Source: Lachnospiraceae bacterium | GTDB taxonomy: Bacteria; Bacillota; Clostridia; Lachnospirales; Lachnospiraceae | Direction of reading: 5' to 3' | Assembly (NCBI GenBank): GCA_910575775.1 | Contig: CAJTEY010000014.1 | Span: 28,327 to 92,326, forward strand | DNA: 64,000 bases | Shown here: piece after piece, positions 1-8,911 of the stretch | Layout of the letters: each line of letters begins with the position of its first letter | Position numbering within the stretch: the first letter of the stretch is position 1 | Program-made: the position numbers and the translations under genes | Notes under the pieces: generated by a model | What the model saw: only the letters and a program-made list of their open reading frames with translations | Told to the model about the DNA's origin: nothing | Databases searched by the model: none

Positions 1-2
1 AC

Positions 3-629
3 CGCAATGTGGATGTGGAGGATGAAAATCTTTATGTGACCTGTGTGGGCAGCGATTTTGAGAAGGAAGGCGAGAAGGCGGGGCGCTGGCTTGAGCGGGA
101 GCTGGTGCAGCGAAACAGATCGAGCCAGTCCGTCAATATTGTGATACTGACGGGAACGGAAGGATCTTCTTCCCAGATCGGCCGGTCGGCCGGGTTTGCC
201 TCTGTGGCTGCAAGGCACAATAACTGGAATATCCTTGAAGAGAAATGTGCAGAGTTTACGTCCACAAAAGGCAAGGAAGTGATGAAAACATTTCTGCGCA
301 GATACCCGGATATCGACGTGGTGGTGTCCCAGAATGACGATATGACATTCGGCGCGATTGAGGCGATCAGGGAGTCCGGCCGCACGGTGGGCGTAAACGG
401 AGACATTATTATCCTCTCCTTTGATGCGGTGAAGGGCGCGCTGGATATGGTGGCGGACGGTGTAATCAACGTGGACATCGAGTGTAATCCGAACCAGGGA
501 GAGTATCTTCTCCGGGTGATAGATATGCTGGAGGCGGGCGTGGCAGTTGAGAAAAAGTATTATGTGGAAGAGGATGTTTACACAATAGAAAATGTGACAC
601 AGGAGCTTTTGCAGGAAAGAACGTATTGA
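3..629 (+). CDS. Periplasmic-type sugar-binding protein, 5'-partial
   Basis: This is the C-terminal part of a type I periplasmic-binding-protein fold (RbsB/YtfQ-like) protein. The frame is open to the left edge, so the start and any signal or anchor lie outside the window; the GTG at 9 is an internal Val codon. The visible part has the family pattern of an ILTGTEGSSSQIGR segment, a helix, then VVSQNDDMTFGAIEAI (the hinge and ligand side) and ILSFDAVKGALDMV. It resembles the YtfQ-like protein encoded at 3860-4948. A YesN-type response regulator follows after 75 bases. Binding proteins placed next to a kinase and regulator can act as sugar sensors (the XylFII-LytS-YesN arrangement of clostridia), so a sensory rather than transport role is possible. 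That role is inference, because the kinase would lie upstream and is not visible. Confidence 0.85.
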   Translation, partial: RNVDVEDENLYVTCVGSDFEKEGEKAGRWLERELVQRNRSSQSVNIVILTGTEGSSSQIGRSAGFASVAARHNNWNILEEKCAEFTSTKGKEVMKTFLRRYPDIDVVVSQNDDMTFGAIEAIRESGRTVGVNGDIIILSFDAVKGALDMVADGVINVDIECNPNQGEYLLRVIDMLEAGVAVEKKYYVEEDVYTIENVTQELLQERTY

Positions 630-704
630 TGTTTGTGGAACGAGGGTACGACAGGGGATGGGGAGCTGCGCCGGAAGGAACCGGCTCTGATATGGAGGAT
701 TGCG

Positions 705-2333
705 ATGCTGAAAGTTTTTTTGGTGGAAGATGAGAGTATTGTCCGGGAGGGGCTTAGGGATAACATTCCCTGGCAGCAGTATGGCTATGAGTTTGTGGGG
801 GAAGCCAGTGACGGGGAGATGGCGCTGCCGCTCATCCAGAAGACGAGGCCGGATGTTCTGCTGACGGACATAAAAATGCCCTTTATGGACGGTTTATCCT
901 TGAGCCGTCTCGTGCATCAGGAATTTCCTGATATGAAGATTATCATTATCAGCGGGTACGATGATTTTGAGTACGCCCGCGGCGCCATTCTGGTCGGTGC
1001 GGAGCAGTATCTTCTGAAACCGATCACCAGGGCGGCTTTGCAGAAAGTGCTGGCGGAACTTAAGACAAAGATAGAGACGGAGCGGGAACAGAAGACATAT
1101 CAGGAAAAGTTTCAGAGCGAGGTCAGGGAGTACGAGCAGTTTTCCCGGACGGATTTCTTTGTCAAGGTGTTTGAGGGGCGTATGCCTGTACAGGATATCT
1201 ATGAGGAGGCGGCCAAGCTGTCTCTGAAAATAAATGCGCCCTGCTACAATATTTTGTTGTTCAATCTGCAGGAAAAACGCATCGGGGAACACAGGGGTAT
1301 GGAGTCTGAGGGTTTTGCCAGAAAGCGGGAGGAGCTTCTGCATTACTTTATACGTTACCCGGAGAACCTTGTTTTCCGCTGGAATGTAAACACTTACGGG
1401 GTATTGATTAAGGGAAGTCCCGTGCAGATGCAGGAGCTTGGCGCAAGATGTCTGGAGAATGTGGAACGCATCTGCCATCCGGCGCAAGATTTTCTGGAAT
1501 GGTATGTAGCTCTGGGTGAGCCGGTAGAGCGCTTAAGTCTTTTGGCAGAGTGCTACAGCAAGGTGAATCACCTCTTTGCTTACCGTTTCCTTCGGCCGCA
1601 GGTGCATGTCTTTACAGGGGAGACAATGGGGCGGAATATGCCGGAGAAAGAGGAAGGCGGCAGCATCCGGGATATCGATCCGGCCAAGATGGAGGCAGGA
1701 CTGATCCGCGACTTCCTGCTGCAGGGTGCTCGAGATGAGGTGACGGATTTTGTGGAGAATTATCTGCTGGCGGTTAAGGAAGCGCTGCAGACGGCGATGT
1801 TCCGCAACTATCTGACGCTGCATGTCTATTTCACGACGGTTTCCTATGTGGAGTCTCTTGGCTGTGACAGGGAAGAGTTTCTGCGGCTTTTAAACGAGGC
1901 GGGACTGACGCCGGAGGGACAGTATGATGTGGACGGGCTGCCGGATTATCTATGCGGTCTGACCGAGAGAGCCATGGAGCTTCGGGACCGGGAGTCGGAT
2001 AACCAGAGCAAACGCATTTTGAAGAAAGCGCTCACCTATATAGAAGAAAATTATTCGCAGGAATCCCTTTCCCTGAATTCCGTGGCGGGAGAAGTCAATG
2101 TCAGCGCCAACTACTTCAGTGCGATCTTTTCCCAGGCCATGCAGGTGACTTTTGTGGAATATGTGACGGGAAAACGGATGGACAAGGCGAAAAAACTTCT
2201 GCGCCAGACACAGATGCATACCGGTGAAATAGCTTTGGAGGTGGGTTATAAAGACCCTCACTATTTCAGTTTCGTATTCAAAAAAACACAGGGCTGTACG
2301 CCAAGGGAGTATAGAGCCGGCGGTAAGTCTTAA
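705..2333 (+). CDS. YesN-type response regulator, receiver plus AraC HTH
   Basis: A DNA-binding response regulator of 542 aa. Residues 1-120 form a receiver domain with the acidic pair ED near residue 8, the phospho-acceptor Asp near residue 55 (LLTDIKMP) and the conserved Lys in LLKPI. A long middle linker follows. The last ~100 residues form an AraC-type double helix-turn-helix (SLNSVAGEVNVSANYFS, then GEIALEVGYKDPHYFSFVFKK). An upstream in-frame start at 633 would add 24 residues, but ATG 705 has GGAGG at 694-698 and gives the canonical MLKVFLVEDE start. Its partner is probably a LytS/YesM-type kinase encoded left of the window. The adjacent binding-protein gene and the nearby ytfQRT-yjfF operon suggest it controls sugar uptake. 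Confidence 0.93.
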   Translation: MLKVFLVEDESIVREGLRDNIPWQQYGYEFVGEASDGEMALPLIQKTRPDVLLTDIKMPFMDGLSLSRLVHQEFPDMKIIIISGYDDFEYARGAILVGAEQYLLKPITRAALQKVLAELKTKIETEREQKTYQEKFQSEVREYEQFSRTDFFVKVFEGRMPVQDIYEEAAKLSLKINAPCYNILLFNLQEKRIGEHRGMESEGFARKREELLHYFIRYPENLVFRWNVNTYGVLIKGSPVQMQELGARCLENVERICHPAQDFLEWYVALGEPVERLSLLAECYSKVNHLFAYRFLRPQVHVFTGETMGRNMPEKEEGGSIRDIDPAKMEAGLIRDFLLQGARDEVTDFVENYLLAVKEALQTAMFRNYLTLHVYFTTVSYVESLGCDREEFLRLLNEAGLTPEGQYDVDGLPDYLCGLTERAMELRDRESDNQSKRILKKALTYIEENYSQESLSLNSVAGEVNVSANYFSAIFSQAMQVTFVEYVTGKRMDKAKKLLRQTQMHTGEIALEVGYKDPHYFSFVFKKTQGCTPREYRAGGKS

Positions 2334-2366
2334 GACACGCGGCGGCAGGCTCCAGGCGCAAAAAGT

Positions 2367-3449
2367 TTAAGCCGGGGCGGGGCCGTCGCTTTCTTTCCGT
2401 ACCAGTTCCCAGGGAATTTCCTGGGAAACGACAGAGACGCCTTGCAGCATCTGTATCATGGTTTCGGCTACGCAGCTTCCCATTTCGTGCGGCCGGTGCG
2501 TCAGTGTGGTGATGCGGACTTTGCTCAGTTCACTCAAGTAACTGTTGTCAAAACAGACTACGGAAACATCCTTGGGAACCCGGATGCCGGCATAGGACAG
2601 TTCCTTGATCAGCCAGTAGGCGATTTCGTCGTTGTAGCAGATGACGGCAGTGCAGCCGCAAAGGTGCTCTTTGATAAAGGCGGCCAGAAACCGGCTGTCT
2701 TGATGTTTCTCCAGTTTTTCAATATCGGAGCTGCAGAACCAGCCGATGTTTTTGTCGGCAAGCTCCACATTCATGTTCCGCAGGCAGCAGCAGGCACCAA
2801 AATAACGTTCCGGCCCCTGCTTGTCGTCTGACTTAAAGATGCCGGCTATGCGGGTATGCCCCAGCCCGGCCAGATGATTGGCAAGAAGGTAACCGCCGTA
2901 ATAATTGTCATCCTTGATGCATGCTTCGTCCGGGAGAGCATCGTATTTGTTATGTAGAAAGAGAAGCTGTGTGCCCGCAGCCTTCAGCTTGCCGAAAAGA
3001 TCGGTGTTGGGCGTAGGAAGCGCGCTTTTTGACCCCTCCACTATGATGCCGCGGGGAGGGGCTTCGAGCAGGGAGGACAGGAGATGCCTTTCCCGGGAGG
3101 TGTCATTGTCTGTAGGATGAACCTGCAGATGATAGCCCTTTGAGACAAAGGCAGTGCGTATGTCAGTGAGCAGATGAGGGTAGATGTATTCCTGGCTGCT
3201 TGCGATCAGTATGGGGATGACATTGCGGGAGGCGTCGGCGGACAGGCCTGTTGCATAGGAACCACTGCCCTGGCGAGTTTCGACCAGCCCCTGGTTTTTG
3301 AGGAGCGAAAGAGCGGCACGGACTGTCTGGCGGCTGACCTGATACTGCCCAGCGATGGCAGCTTCGGTGGGCAGCGCGGTGATCCCCTGCTTCAAATTCC
3401 GGGAAATCAGTTCGGCAAGCTGTTTCGAAAGCGTTTCGTACTTGTTCAT
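2367..3449 (-). CDS. AraR-like GntR/LacI hybrid transcriptional repressor
   Basis: A 360-aa regulator with an N-terminal GntR winged helix (residues ~1-70: LPTEAAIAGQYQVSRQTVRAA, then a wing ending in QGSGSY) and a C-terminal LacI/RbsB-like sugar-sensing domain (VICYNDEIAYWLIKEL, DVSVVCFDNSYLSEL). This architecture is that of AraR, the L-arabinose-responsive repressor. ATG 3449 is chosen over the upstream start at 3488 because GGAG lies about 10 bases before it. It is transcribed divergently from the ytfQ-like operon across a 410-base intergenic region and probably controls it. A second AraR-type regulator of the same length is encoded at 26792. The effector of this copy could be another pentose or a furanose. 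Confidence 0.88.
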   Translation of the reverse strand: MNKYETLSKQLAELISRNLKQGITALPTEAAIAGQYQVSRQTVRAALSLLKNQGLVETRQGSGSYATGLSADASRNVIPILIASSQEYIYPHLLTDIRTAFVSKGYHLQVHPTDNDTSRERHLLSSLLEAPPRGIIVEGSKSALPTPNTDLFGKLKAAGTQLLFLHNKYDALPDEACIKDDNYYGGYLLANHLAGLGHTRIAGIFKSDDKQGPERYFGACCCLRNMNVELADKNIGWFCSSDIEKLEKHQDSRFLAAFIKEHLCGCTAVICYNDEIAYWLIKELSYAGIRVPKDVSVVCFDNSYLSELSKVRITTLTHRPHEMGSCVAETMIQMLQGVSVVSQEIPWELVRKESDGPAPA

Positions 3450-3859
3450 AATAAAAAAATCTCCTTTTTGTTCATGGTTTATTAACAAATTATATCAAAT
3501 TTATTCATGAAATCTGTGCCGATCGGAAAAAAACACCTCCCAATTACCGCCTCTGATAAGATTGACTATAAACAGGAGACAGCTAAATATGGAAAATTCT
3601 TCGTTAAAATCCATAAAAAAACAACCAAATCGTAAAAAAATACCCTGAATTTTAAAATTTGTACCATTGATTTTTATTATATCATAAATTTGTATTGTTG
3701 AACCCATCCAAAATGCACAAAAGGATGATTTTGGGTGTTGAACTGTATCGTGCATTTTGCTAAAGTGATCACAGGGACGGGGAAACATGAAATCCCGCCA
3801 CCTAAAAACAGATTCCCTCATCACAGGGATGGGGGCCAATGAAAGGGAGGAAACAAAGA
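3450..3859. promoter_or_regulatory. Divergent intergenic region with repeats upstream of ytfQ
   Basis: This 410-base AT-rich gap separates the AraR-like gene from the ytfQ-like gene. I see a direct repeat AAATTTGTA at 3655-3663 and 3686-3694, a direct repeat TGTTGAAC at 3696-3703 and 3737-3744 (41 bases apart, near four helical turns), and an inverted repeat AAAATGCAC / GTGCATTTT at 3710-3718 and 3750-3758. These are plausible operator elements for the divergent repressor or the YesN-type regulator. No convincing -35/-10 pair could be fixed. Confidence 0.45.
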
Positions 3860-4948
3860 ATGAAGAGAAAAATGGCAGTTTTACTGACAGGCGCTATGGT
3901 TATGGCTACTCTGGCAGGCTGTGGCGGCGGTGAGGCAGCTCCCGCAGCAGAGACAGCAGCACCTGCAGCAGAAGAAGAGGCATCTGCAGAAGAGGAAGCT
4001 CCTGCAGCAGAAGAGGAAGCTCCTGCAGCAGAGGAAGAGGCACCCGCAGAGGAGGCTGAGGCACCTGCAGCAAGCGGTGAGCTGATCACTCTTGGTATCA
4101 TCAACAACGATCCTAACGAGTCCGGTTATCGTACCGCTAACGATGCGGATCTGAAGGCTACCTTCACAGAGGAAAATGGTTATTCCGCATCCTTCGCATA
4201 CAGCATGAAGAACGATGAGCAGATCGCAGCAGCTCAGAAGTTCATCCAGGACGGCGTTGACTATCTGCTTCTCTCCGCAGCTGATACATCAGGCTGGGAT
4301 TCCGTACTGACAGATGCTCAGGACGCAGGCGTTCAGGTTATTCTGTTTGACCGTACCATCGATGCAGACGAGAGCCTTTACCTTGCATCTATCGTATCCG
4401 ATATGGATAAAGAGGGTGAGACCGCTGTTAACTGGTTAGAGAGCCAGGGACTTGAGACCTACAATATCATCCACCTTCAGGGCGTGATGGGTTCCGCAGC
4501 ACAGGAAGGCCGCAGCGGCGCTCTTCAGGCTAAGGCAGACGCGGAAGCTAACTGGAATATCGTTGAGCAGCAGACCGCTGAGTGGAACGCAGAGAATGCA
4601 CAGCAGATCGTTCAGTCTGTAATCAGCTCCGGCAAAGAGTTCAACGTAATCTACGCTGAGAACGACGATATGGCTAAGGGTGCAGTTGCAGCTCTGGATG
4701 CAGCTAACATCTCTCACGGCGTTGGCAAGGACGTTATCGTAATGGGCTTTGACTGCAACAAGTGGGCACTTGAAGAGCTGCTTGCAGGCAACTGGAACTA
4801 CGATGGTCAGTGTAATCCTTTCCAGGCTTCTTACATCGACGATGTAATCAAGAATGGCGCACCTGCTGAGAAGACAATCATCATGGATGAGAAGGGCTTC
4901 GATGCAACCACCATCACACAGGAAGACGTAGATAATTATGGTATCTAA
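3860..4948 (+). CDS. ytfQ: YtfQ-like sugar-binding lipoprotein of ABC importer
   Basis: The 362-aa extracytoplasmic binding protein of a CUT2 importer. A lipoprotein signal peptide ends in LAGC with Cys21. Residues ~22-73 are a low-complexity Ala/Pro/Glu linker with tandem EEEAPAA units, followed by the RbsB-type binding domain (LGIINNDPNESGYR, VILFDRTID, VIYAENDDMAKGAVAAL, VIVMGFDCNKWALEEL). The gene order binding protein, ATPase, permease, permease matches ytfQ-ytfR-ytfT-yjfF, the galactofuranose importer, so a furanose ligand is likely; arabinofuranose cannot be excluded. Start 3860 has GGGAGG nine bases upstream, and the alternative ATG 3839 would overlap that site. Codon choice is strongly biased (many CGT, TAC and TTC codons), as expected of an abundant protein. 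Confidence 0.88.
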   Translation: MKRKMAVLLTGAMVMATLAGCGGGEAAPAAETAAPAAEEEASAEEEAPAAEEEAPAAEEEAPAEEAEAPAASGELITLGIINNDPNESGYRTANDADLKATFTEENGYSASFAYSMKNDEQIAAAQKFIQDGVDYLLLSAADTSGWDSVLTDAQDAGVQVILFDRTIDADESLYLASIVSDMDKEGETAVNWLESQGLETYNIIHLQGVMGSAAQEGRSGALQAKADAEANWNIVEQQTAEWNAENAQQIVQSVISSGKEFNVIYAENDDMAKGAVAALDAANISHGVGKDVIVMGFDCNKWALEELLAGNWNYDGQCNPFQASYIDDVIKNGAPAEKTIIMDEKGFDATTITQEDVDNYGI

Positions 4949-4963
4949 TCCAATCCGGGATAT

Positions 4964-4991
4964 TTGCTAGACGATAAAAATATGCTATAAT
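4964..4991 (+). promoter_or_regulatory. Candidate internal promoter between ytfQ and ytfR
   Basis: A TTGCTA hexamer at 4964-4969 and a perfect TATAAT at 4986-4991 are separated by 16 bases. It could give the ATPase and permease genes their own transcript, upstream of the hairpin at 5001. Confidence 0.45.
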
Positions 4992-5000
4992 GTATAAGAC

Positions 5001-5034
5001 GAGCGCGGCGCAGCGGAAAAGCCTGCCCGCGCTC
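5001..5034 (+). terminator. GC-rich hairpin between ytfQ and ytfR
   Basis: Arms GAGCGCGG (5001-5008) and CCGCGCTC (5027-5034) are extended inward by GCAG/CTGC. The following ATTTTAT is a weak U-tract. It probably acts as a partial terminator or 3' mRNA stabiliser that keeps the binding protein more abundant than the ATPase and permeases. Confidence 0.6.
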
Positions 5035-5079
5035 ATTTTATGAAATAAAACTATATAATTTTGGGAGGTGGACCTGAGA

Positions 5080-6594
5080 GTGGAAGGAAATGTTGTATTA
5101 AAAATGAGAAACATTCACAAGATCTTCCCCGGAGTGCACGCCCTGCAGGGGGTGGACTTTACATTGCGTAAAGGTGAAATCCATGCGCTGATGGGGGAGA
5201 ACGGCGCCGGGAAATCGACGTTGATCAAGGTTCTTACCGGGGTTTACGGCAAAGAGGACGGAGAAATCTTTCTGGACGGCAAAGAGGGCGCGGTTGCGAT
5301 TCACTCGCCCCAGGATGCGCAGAACATGGGCATCAGTACCGTGTACCAGGAGATTACGCTCTGCCCGAATCTGACTGTGGCGGAGAATATGTTTATCGGC
5401 CGTACGGCAGGTGCAGTACAGAACTGGAAAAAAATGAACGCTGACACGGAAAGAATTCTGCAGTCCCTGCAGATTCCCGCGAAGGCGGCGCAGCAGCTTG
5501 GAACCTGTTCCCTCGCGGTGCAGCAGATGATCGCTATCGCGCGTGCGGTTGACATGGAATGTAAAGTTCTGATTCTGGATGAGCCTACTTCTTCGCTGGA
5601 TGAGCAGGAAGTTGAGAAACTCTTTAAACTGATGCGGGATCTCCGCGCCAAAGGTGTAGGAATCATCTTTGTGACACACTTCTTAGAGCAGGTGTACGAG
5701 GTCTGCGACAGGATCACCGTTATGAGAGACGGTAAACTTGTGGGCGAATATGAAATTGAAAGTCTGCCCCGCGTACAGCTCGTATCCAAGATGCTCGGTA
5801 AAGAGGTGGATGATCTCTCCGACATCAAGGGCGAGGTTAAGACGTTTGATGCAGGGAAGAATGCGGTTCCCGTGCTGGAGGCGGAAGGCCTTGTCAGCAA
5901 CGCAGGCATCAAGCCTTTCGATTTCCATATCAACAAGGGCGAGGTAAACGGATTTACCGGGCTTCTCGGTTCCGGGCGAAGCGAATGCGTGCGTGCGATT
6001 TTTGGCGCGGACCGTGTGACCGGCGGAAAAGTCAAAATGGGCGGCAAGGACGTAAAGATTGCGAAGCCGCTTGATGCCATGAAGAACGGTATCGCATATC
6101 TGCCCGAGGATCGTAAGGTTGACGGCATTGTGGGAGATCTTTCCGTGCGCGACAATATTATCCTGGCGCAGCAGGTGCTTAAGGGCTTCTTCAAACCTTT
6201 CTCCAAGGCGGAGGCAAATAAGGTTGCGGATGAATACATAAAACTTCTGAATATTAAGACGGCTTCAAAGGACACCCCGATTAAGTCTCTTTCCGGCGGT
6301 AACCAGCAGAAGGTTATTCTGGCGAGATGGCTCTTCACCCATCCCGAATATCTGATTCTGGATGAGCCTACCCGCGGTATTGACGTGGGTACGAAGGTCG
6401 ATATCCAGAAGCTGGTATTGAAACTGGCGTCCGAAGGTATGAGCGTAACCTTTATTTCCTCGGAGCTTGACGAGATGCTCAGAACCTGTTCCCGTCTGAT
6501 TGTCATGCGTGACCGCAAGGCGGTAGGCGAGCTGACGGGCGATGATCTGAATCAGGGTACGGTTATGAATACGATCGCGGGAGGTGAAAAATAA
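5080..6594 (+). CDS. ytfR: YtfR-like sugar ABC transporter ATPase (two NBDs)
   Basis: The 504-aa tandem ATPase of a CUT2 sugar importer. The first nucleotide-binding domain has Walker A GENGAGKST near residue 40, a degenerate signature (LAVQQM) and Walker B VLILDEPTSSLD. The second domain (from ~residue 260) has no normal Walker A (GLLGSGRSE instead), a normal signature LSGGNQQKV and Walker B LILDEPTRGID, the usual asymmetry of RbsA/MglA/YtfR proteins. I chose GTG 5080, 11 bases after GGGAGG (5063-5068); the GTG at 5068 overlaps that site. The stop codon is immediately followed by the permease start, so the two are translationally coupled. Confidence 0.92.
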   Translation: MEGNVVLKMRNIHKIFPGVHALQGVDFTLRKGEIHALMGENGAGKSTLIKVLTGVYGKEDGEIFLDGKEGAVAIHSPQDAQNMGISTVYQEITLCPNLTVAENMFIGRTAGAVQNWKKMNADTERILQSLQIPAKAAQQLGTCSLAVQQMIAIARAVDMECKVLILDEPTSSLDEQEVEKLFKLMRDLRAKGVGIIFVTHFLEQVYEVCDRITVMRDGKLVGEYEIESLPRVQLVSKMLGKEVDDLSDIKGEVKTFDAGKNAVPVLEAEGLVSNAGIKPFDFHINKGEVNGFTGLLGSGRSECVRAIFGADRVTGGKVKMGGKDVKIAKPLDAMKNGIAYLPEDRKVDGIVGDLSVRDNIILAQQVLKGFFKPFSKAEANKVADEYIKLLNIKTASKDTPIKSLSGGNQQKVILARWLFTHPEYLILDEPTRGIDVGTKVDIQKLVLKLASEGMSVTFISSELDEMLRTCSRLIVMRDRKAVGELTGDDLNQGTVMNTIAGGEK

Positions 6595-7686
6595 ATGGCA
6601 AACAGTGAAAATGCTAAAACATCGAGTGCGAGTTTCTTAAAGAATCTGGTTAGAAATCAGTGTTTTATACCGGTTGCAGCGCTTTTGCTGCTGGCGGTTT
6701 TCAACCTGATTGCAGATCCTTCTTTCTTTAGAATTACATTGGGTTACAACAGCGCGGGGAATCCGGTGCTGTCCGGCTTTATCATCGACATTATCAATAA
6801 CGGTTCCGAGCTGGCGATTCTGGCGATCGGCATGACGCTTGTAACGGCGGCTTCCGGCGGACAGGATATCAGTGTAGGCGCTGCTATCGCCATTGCGGGC
6901 AGCGTGGTTCTGCGGGTGCTCTGCGGAGGAAATGCCCGTCCCGAAACACTGCAGGCTCCCATTATTGTAGCTTTTCTGGTGGCATGTGTTGTGGCAATGC
7001 TCTTTGGCGCATTCAACGGCGTGCTGGTAGCTTATTTCAAGATTCAGCCCATGATCGCAACGCTGATCCTGTATACGGCGGGACGTTCCATCGCGGCATG
7101 GATTAATAACAACGAGCTTCCTGTTATCAGCGATCCCAAGTTTGCTTATTTCGGCGGGTTTATTCCGGGAATCCCGATCCCGACGCCCTGCTTTATCGCC
7201 ATCGCATGTATGATCGTGATCGGCATTGTGTTGAAAGTGACAAATTTGCGGCTGTATACACAGGCGGTTGGTATCAACCAGAGTTCCTCCAAGTTAAACG
7301 GTCTAAATCCGGAGATGATTAAGGTGCTGGCTTTCGTGATCCTCGGCCTTTGTGTGGCGGTTGCGGGATTGATTAAGGTAAGCCGTGTGTCTTCCATCAA
7401 CTACTCCGTTATCGCGAAAGATATAGAGATGGACGCGATCCTTGCGGTTGCTCTCGGCGGTAACGCGCTTTCCGGCGGTAAGTTTAATATGGCGGCCTCC
7501 ATTATCGGCGCATTTGTAATCCAGTGCCTGACGACCACGCTTTATAAATTTGGCGTTTCCTCAACGGCGCTTCCTGCTTACAAAGCGGTAGTGGTTATCC
7601 TGCTGGTAGTTGTCAGTGCGCCTACTGTGAGAGAGTATTTAAATAAGATTTCACAAAAAATGAAACTGAGCAAGGAGGTGGCTTGA
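6595..7686 (+). CDS. ytfT: YtfT-like sugar ABC permease
   Basis: A 363-aa inner-membrane permease of the BPD_transp_2 (RbsC-like) family with about ten hydrophobic segments. Family landmarks are AIGMTLVTAASGGQDISVG near residue 80, a conserved motif of this group, and ILAVALGGNALSGGKFN near residue 280. It begins directly after the stop of the ATPase gene with GGAGG just upstream, and the next permease follows after one base. With its partner it should form the heterodimeric membrane channel of the ytfQRT-yjfF-type importer. Confidence 0.92.
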   Translation: MANSENAKTSSASFLKNLVRNQCFIPVAALLLLAVFNLIADPSFFRITLGYNSAGNPVLSGFIIDIINNGSELAILAIGMTLVTAASGGQDISVGAAIAIAGSVVLRVLCGGNARPETLQAPIIVAFLVACVVAMLFGAFNGVLVAYFKIQPMIATLILYTAGRSIAAWINNNELPVISDPKFAYFGGFIPGIPIPTPCFIAIACMIVIGIVLKVTNLRLYTQAVGINQSSSKLNGLNPEMIKVLAFVILGLCVAVAGLIKVSRVSSINYSVIAKDIEMDAILAVALGGNALSGGKFNMAASIIGAFVIQCLTTTLYKFGVSSTALPAYKAVVVILLVVVSAPTVREYLNKISQKMKLSKEVA

Positions 7687-7687
7687 G

Positions 7688-8755
7688 ATGGCAAAGACAG
7701 ATAAGAATAATGCATCTGCGGGCAAGGGTCTCGGCGCTAAGCTGGCGGGCATGACCGACACCAACCTGCTCCTCACGATTACAATTGCCGTGTTTTTCCT
7801 GCTGTACATAGGTGCAATGGTTTTTCTCCGGTCGGGATTTTTAAAGCCCCAGACTTTCTTTAATATTTTAAATGCCAATGCGGCGCTGATCATCCTTGCC
7901 TGCGGCATGAGTCTTGTTATGATCACCGGCGGAATCGATATTTCCGTGGGCGGCGTGACGGCTCTCGTGAGCATGTGCTGCGCGGTTTATCTTGACTACA
8001 AGGGCGGCAACGTATTTATGGCGGTTGTCATCGCAATTTTGATTGGTCTGGCATTCGGCGCATTCCAGGGCGCTCTTGTGGCGTATCTGGACATCCAGCC
8101 TTTCATTGTTACGCTGGCGGGTATGTTCTTTGCGAGAGGTATGACGACGATTGTCAACACTTCGCCTTTCAACGTGGAGAACGAGGCGTTTGTAGCATTA
8201 AAGATGACCCGTGTGAATGTGCCTGGTCTTGGTTCCGTAAATAAGCTTGGCAAATACGTTCCTGCTTATGTGGAGATCGGTGTGCTGGTAGCGCTTCTGG
8301 TAGTAATCGTAATGTTCGTATTGCTCCGATGGATGAAGCTGGGACGTAATTTTTACGCAGTCGGCGGAAACAAGCAGAGCGCATTGATGCTCGGTATCAA
8401 CGTGAAGAGAACGAAGTTCCTCTCCCATTTGATCTGCGGTCTTCTGGCAGGTATCGGCGGTTTCGTCTACTTCCTGCATGTAGGTTCCGGCTCGCCTTCT
8501 CATGCGTCGGGCGCGGAGATGGACGCAATTGCCTCCTCCATTATCGGCGGTACCATGCTGACCGGTGGTGTAGGTAATGTGCTCGGTACATTTTTCGGCG
8601 TACTCTCTCTGAACACGATTCAGAATATCGTATCCTCCGTGGGATTTGATGAAGCATGGTGGACCGGTATCACAAAAGCGGTTATGCTCTGCCTGTTCCT
8701 TGTGGTTCAGAGCGTGGTTATGTCTGTGAGAAAGAAGAGAAACGCAGCGAACTAA
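7688..8755 (+). CDS. yjfF: YjfF-like sugar ABC permease
   Basis: A 355-aa RbsC-family permease, the second membrane subunit of the furanose-type importer. It shows the family motif MSLVMITGGIDISVGG near residue 77, an LDIQPFIVTLAGMFFARG segment, and the C-terminal IIGGTMLTGGVGNVLGT loop. The WW pair near the C-terminus (EAWWTGITKA) is also seen in E. coli YjfF, which supports the assignment. It is the last gene of the operon; a terminator hairpin follows at 8810-8847. Confidence 0.9.
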   Translation: MAKTDKNNASAGKGLGAKLAGMTDTNLLLTITIAVFFLLYIGAMVFLRSGFLKPQTFFNILNANAALIILACGMSLVMITGGIDISVGGVTALVSMCCAVYLDYKGGNVFMAVVIAILIGLAFGAFQGALVAYLDIQPFIVTLAGMFFARGMTTIVNTSPFNVENEAFVALKMTRVNVPGLGSVNKLGKYVPAYVEIGVLVALLVVIVMFVLLRWMKLGRNFYAVGGNKQSALMLGINVKRTKFLSHLICGLLAGIGGFVYFLHVGSGSPSHASGAEMDAIASSIIGGTMLTGGVGNVLGTFFGVLSLNTIQNIVSSVGFDEAWWTGITKAVMLCLFLVVQSVVMSVRKKRNAAN

Positions 8756-8809
8756 AAGATGATATGCCAGTGAGAAGGCGCGAAAATAATTTTATAAAAT
8801 ATGAAAAAA

Positions 8810-8847
8810 GAGGCCGCCGGGACGTGATGTGTGTCCCGGCGCTCTTT
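8810..8847 (+). terminator. Terminator of the ytfQRT-yjfF operon
   Basis: Stem GCCGGGAC (8816-8823) pairs with GTCCCGGC (8833-8840) and extends through AAGAG/CTCTT with small bulges. The tail is short in U, but the strong stem and position after the last operon gene support it. Confidence 0.7.
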
Positions 8848-8911
8848 GTATGTTCTGGCAGGGGTAAATATAGAAACGGCTTCTGGGGGAGACGCAATTT
8901 GAAAGCTTCCC

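Noticed and set aside
5301..6518. 405-codon open frame on the minus strand
   Set aside because: Lies opposite the complete YtfR-type ATPase gene, has no family features and is a codon-bias shadow.
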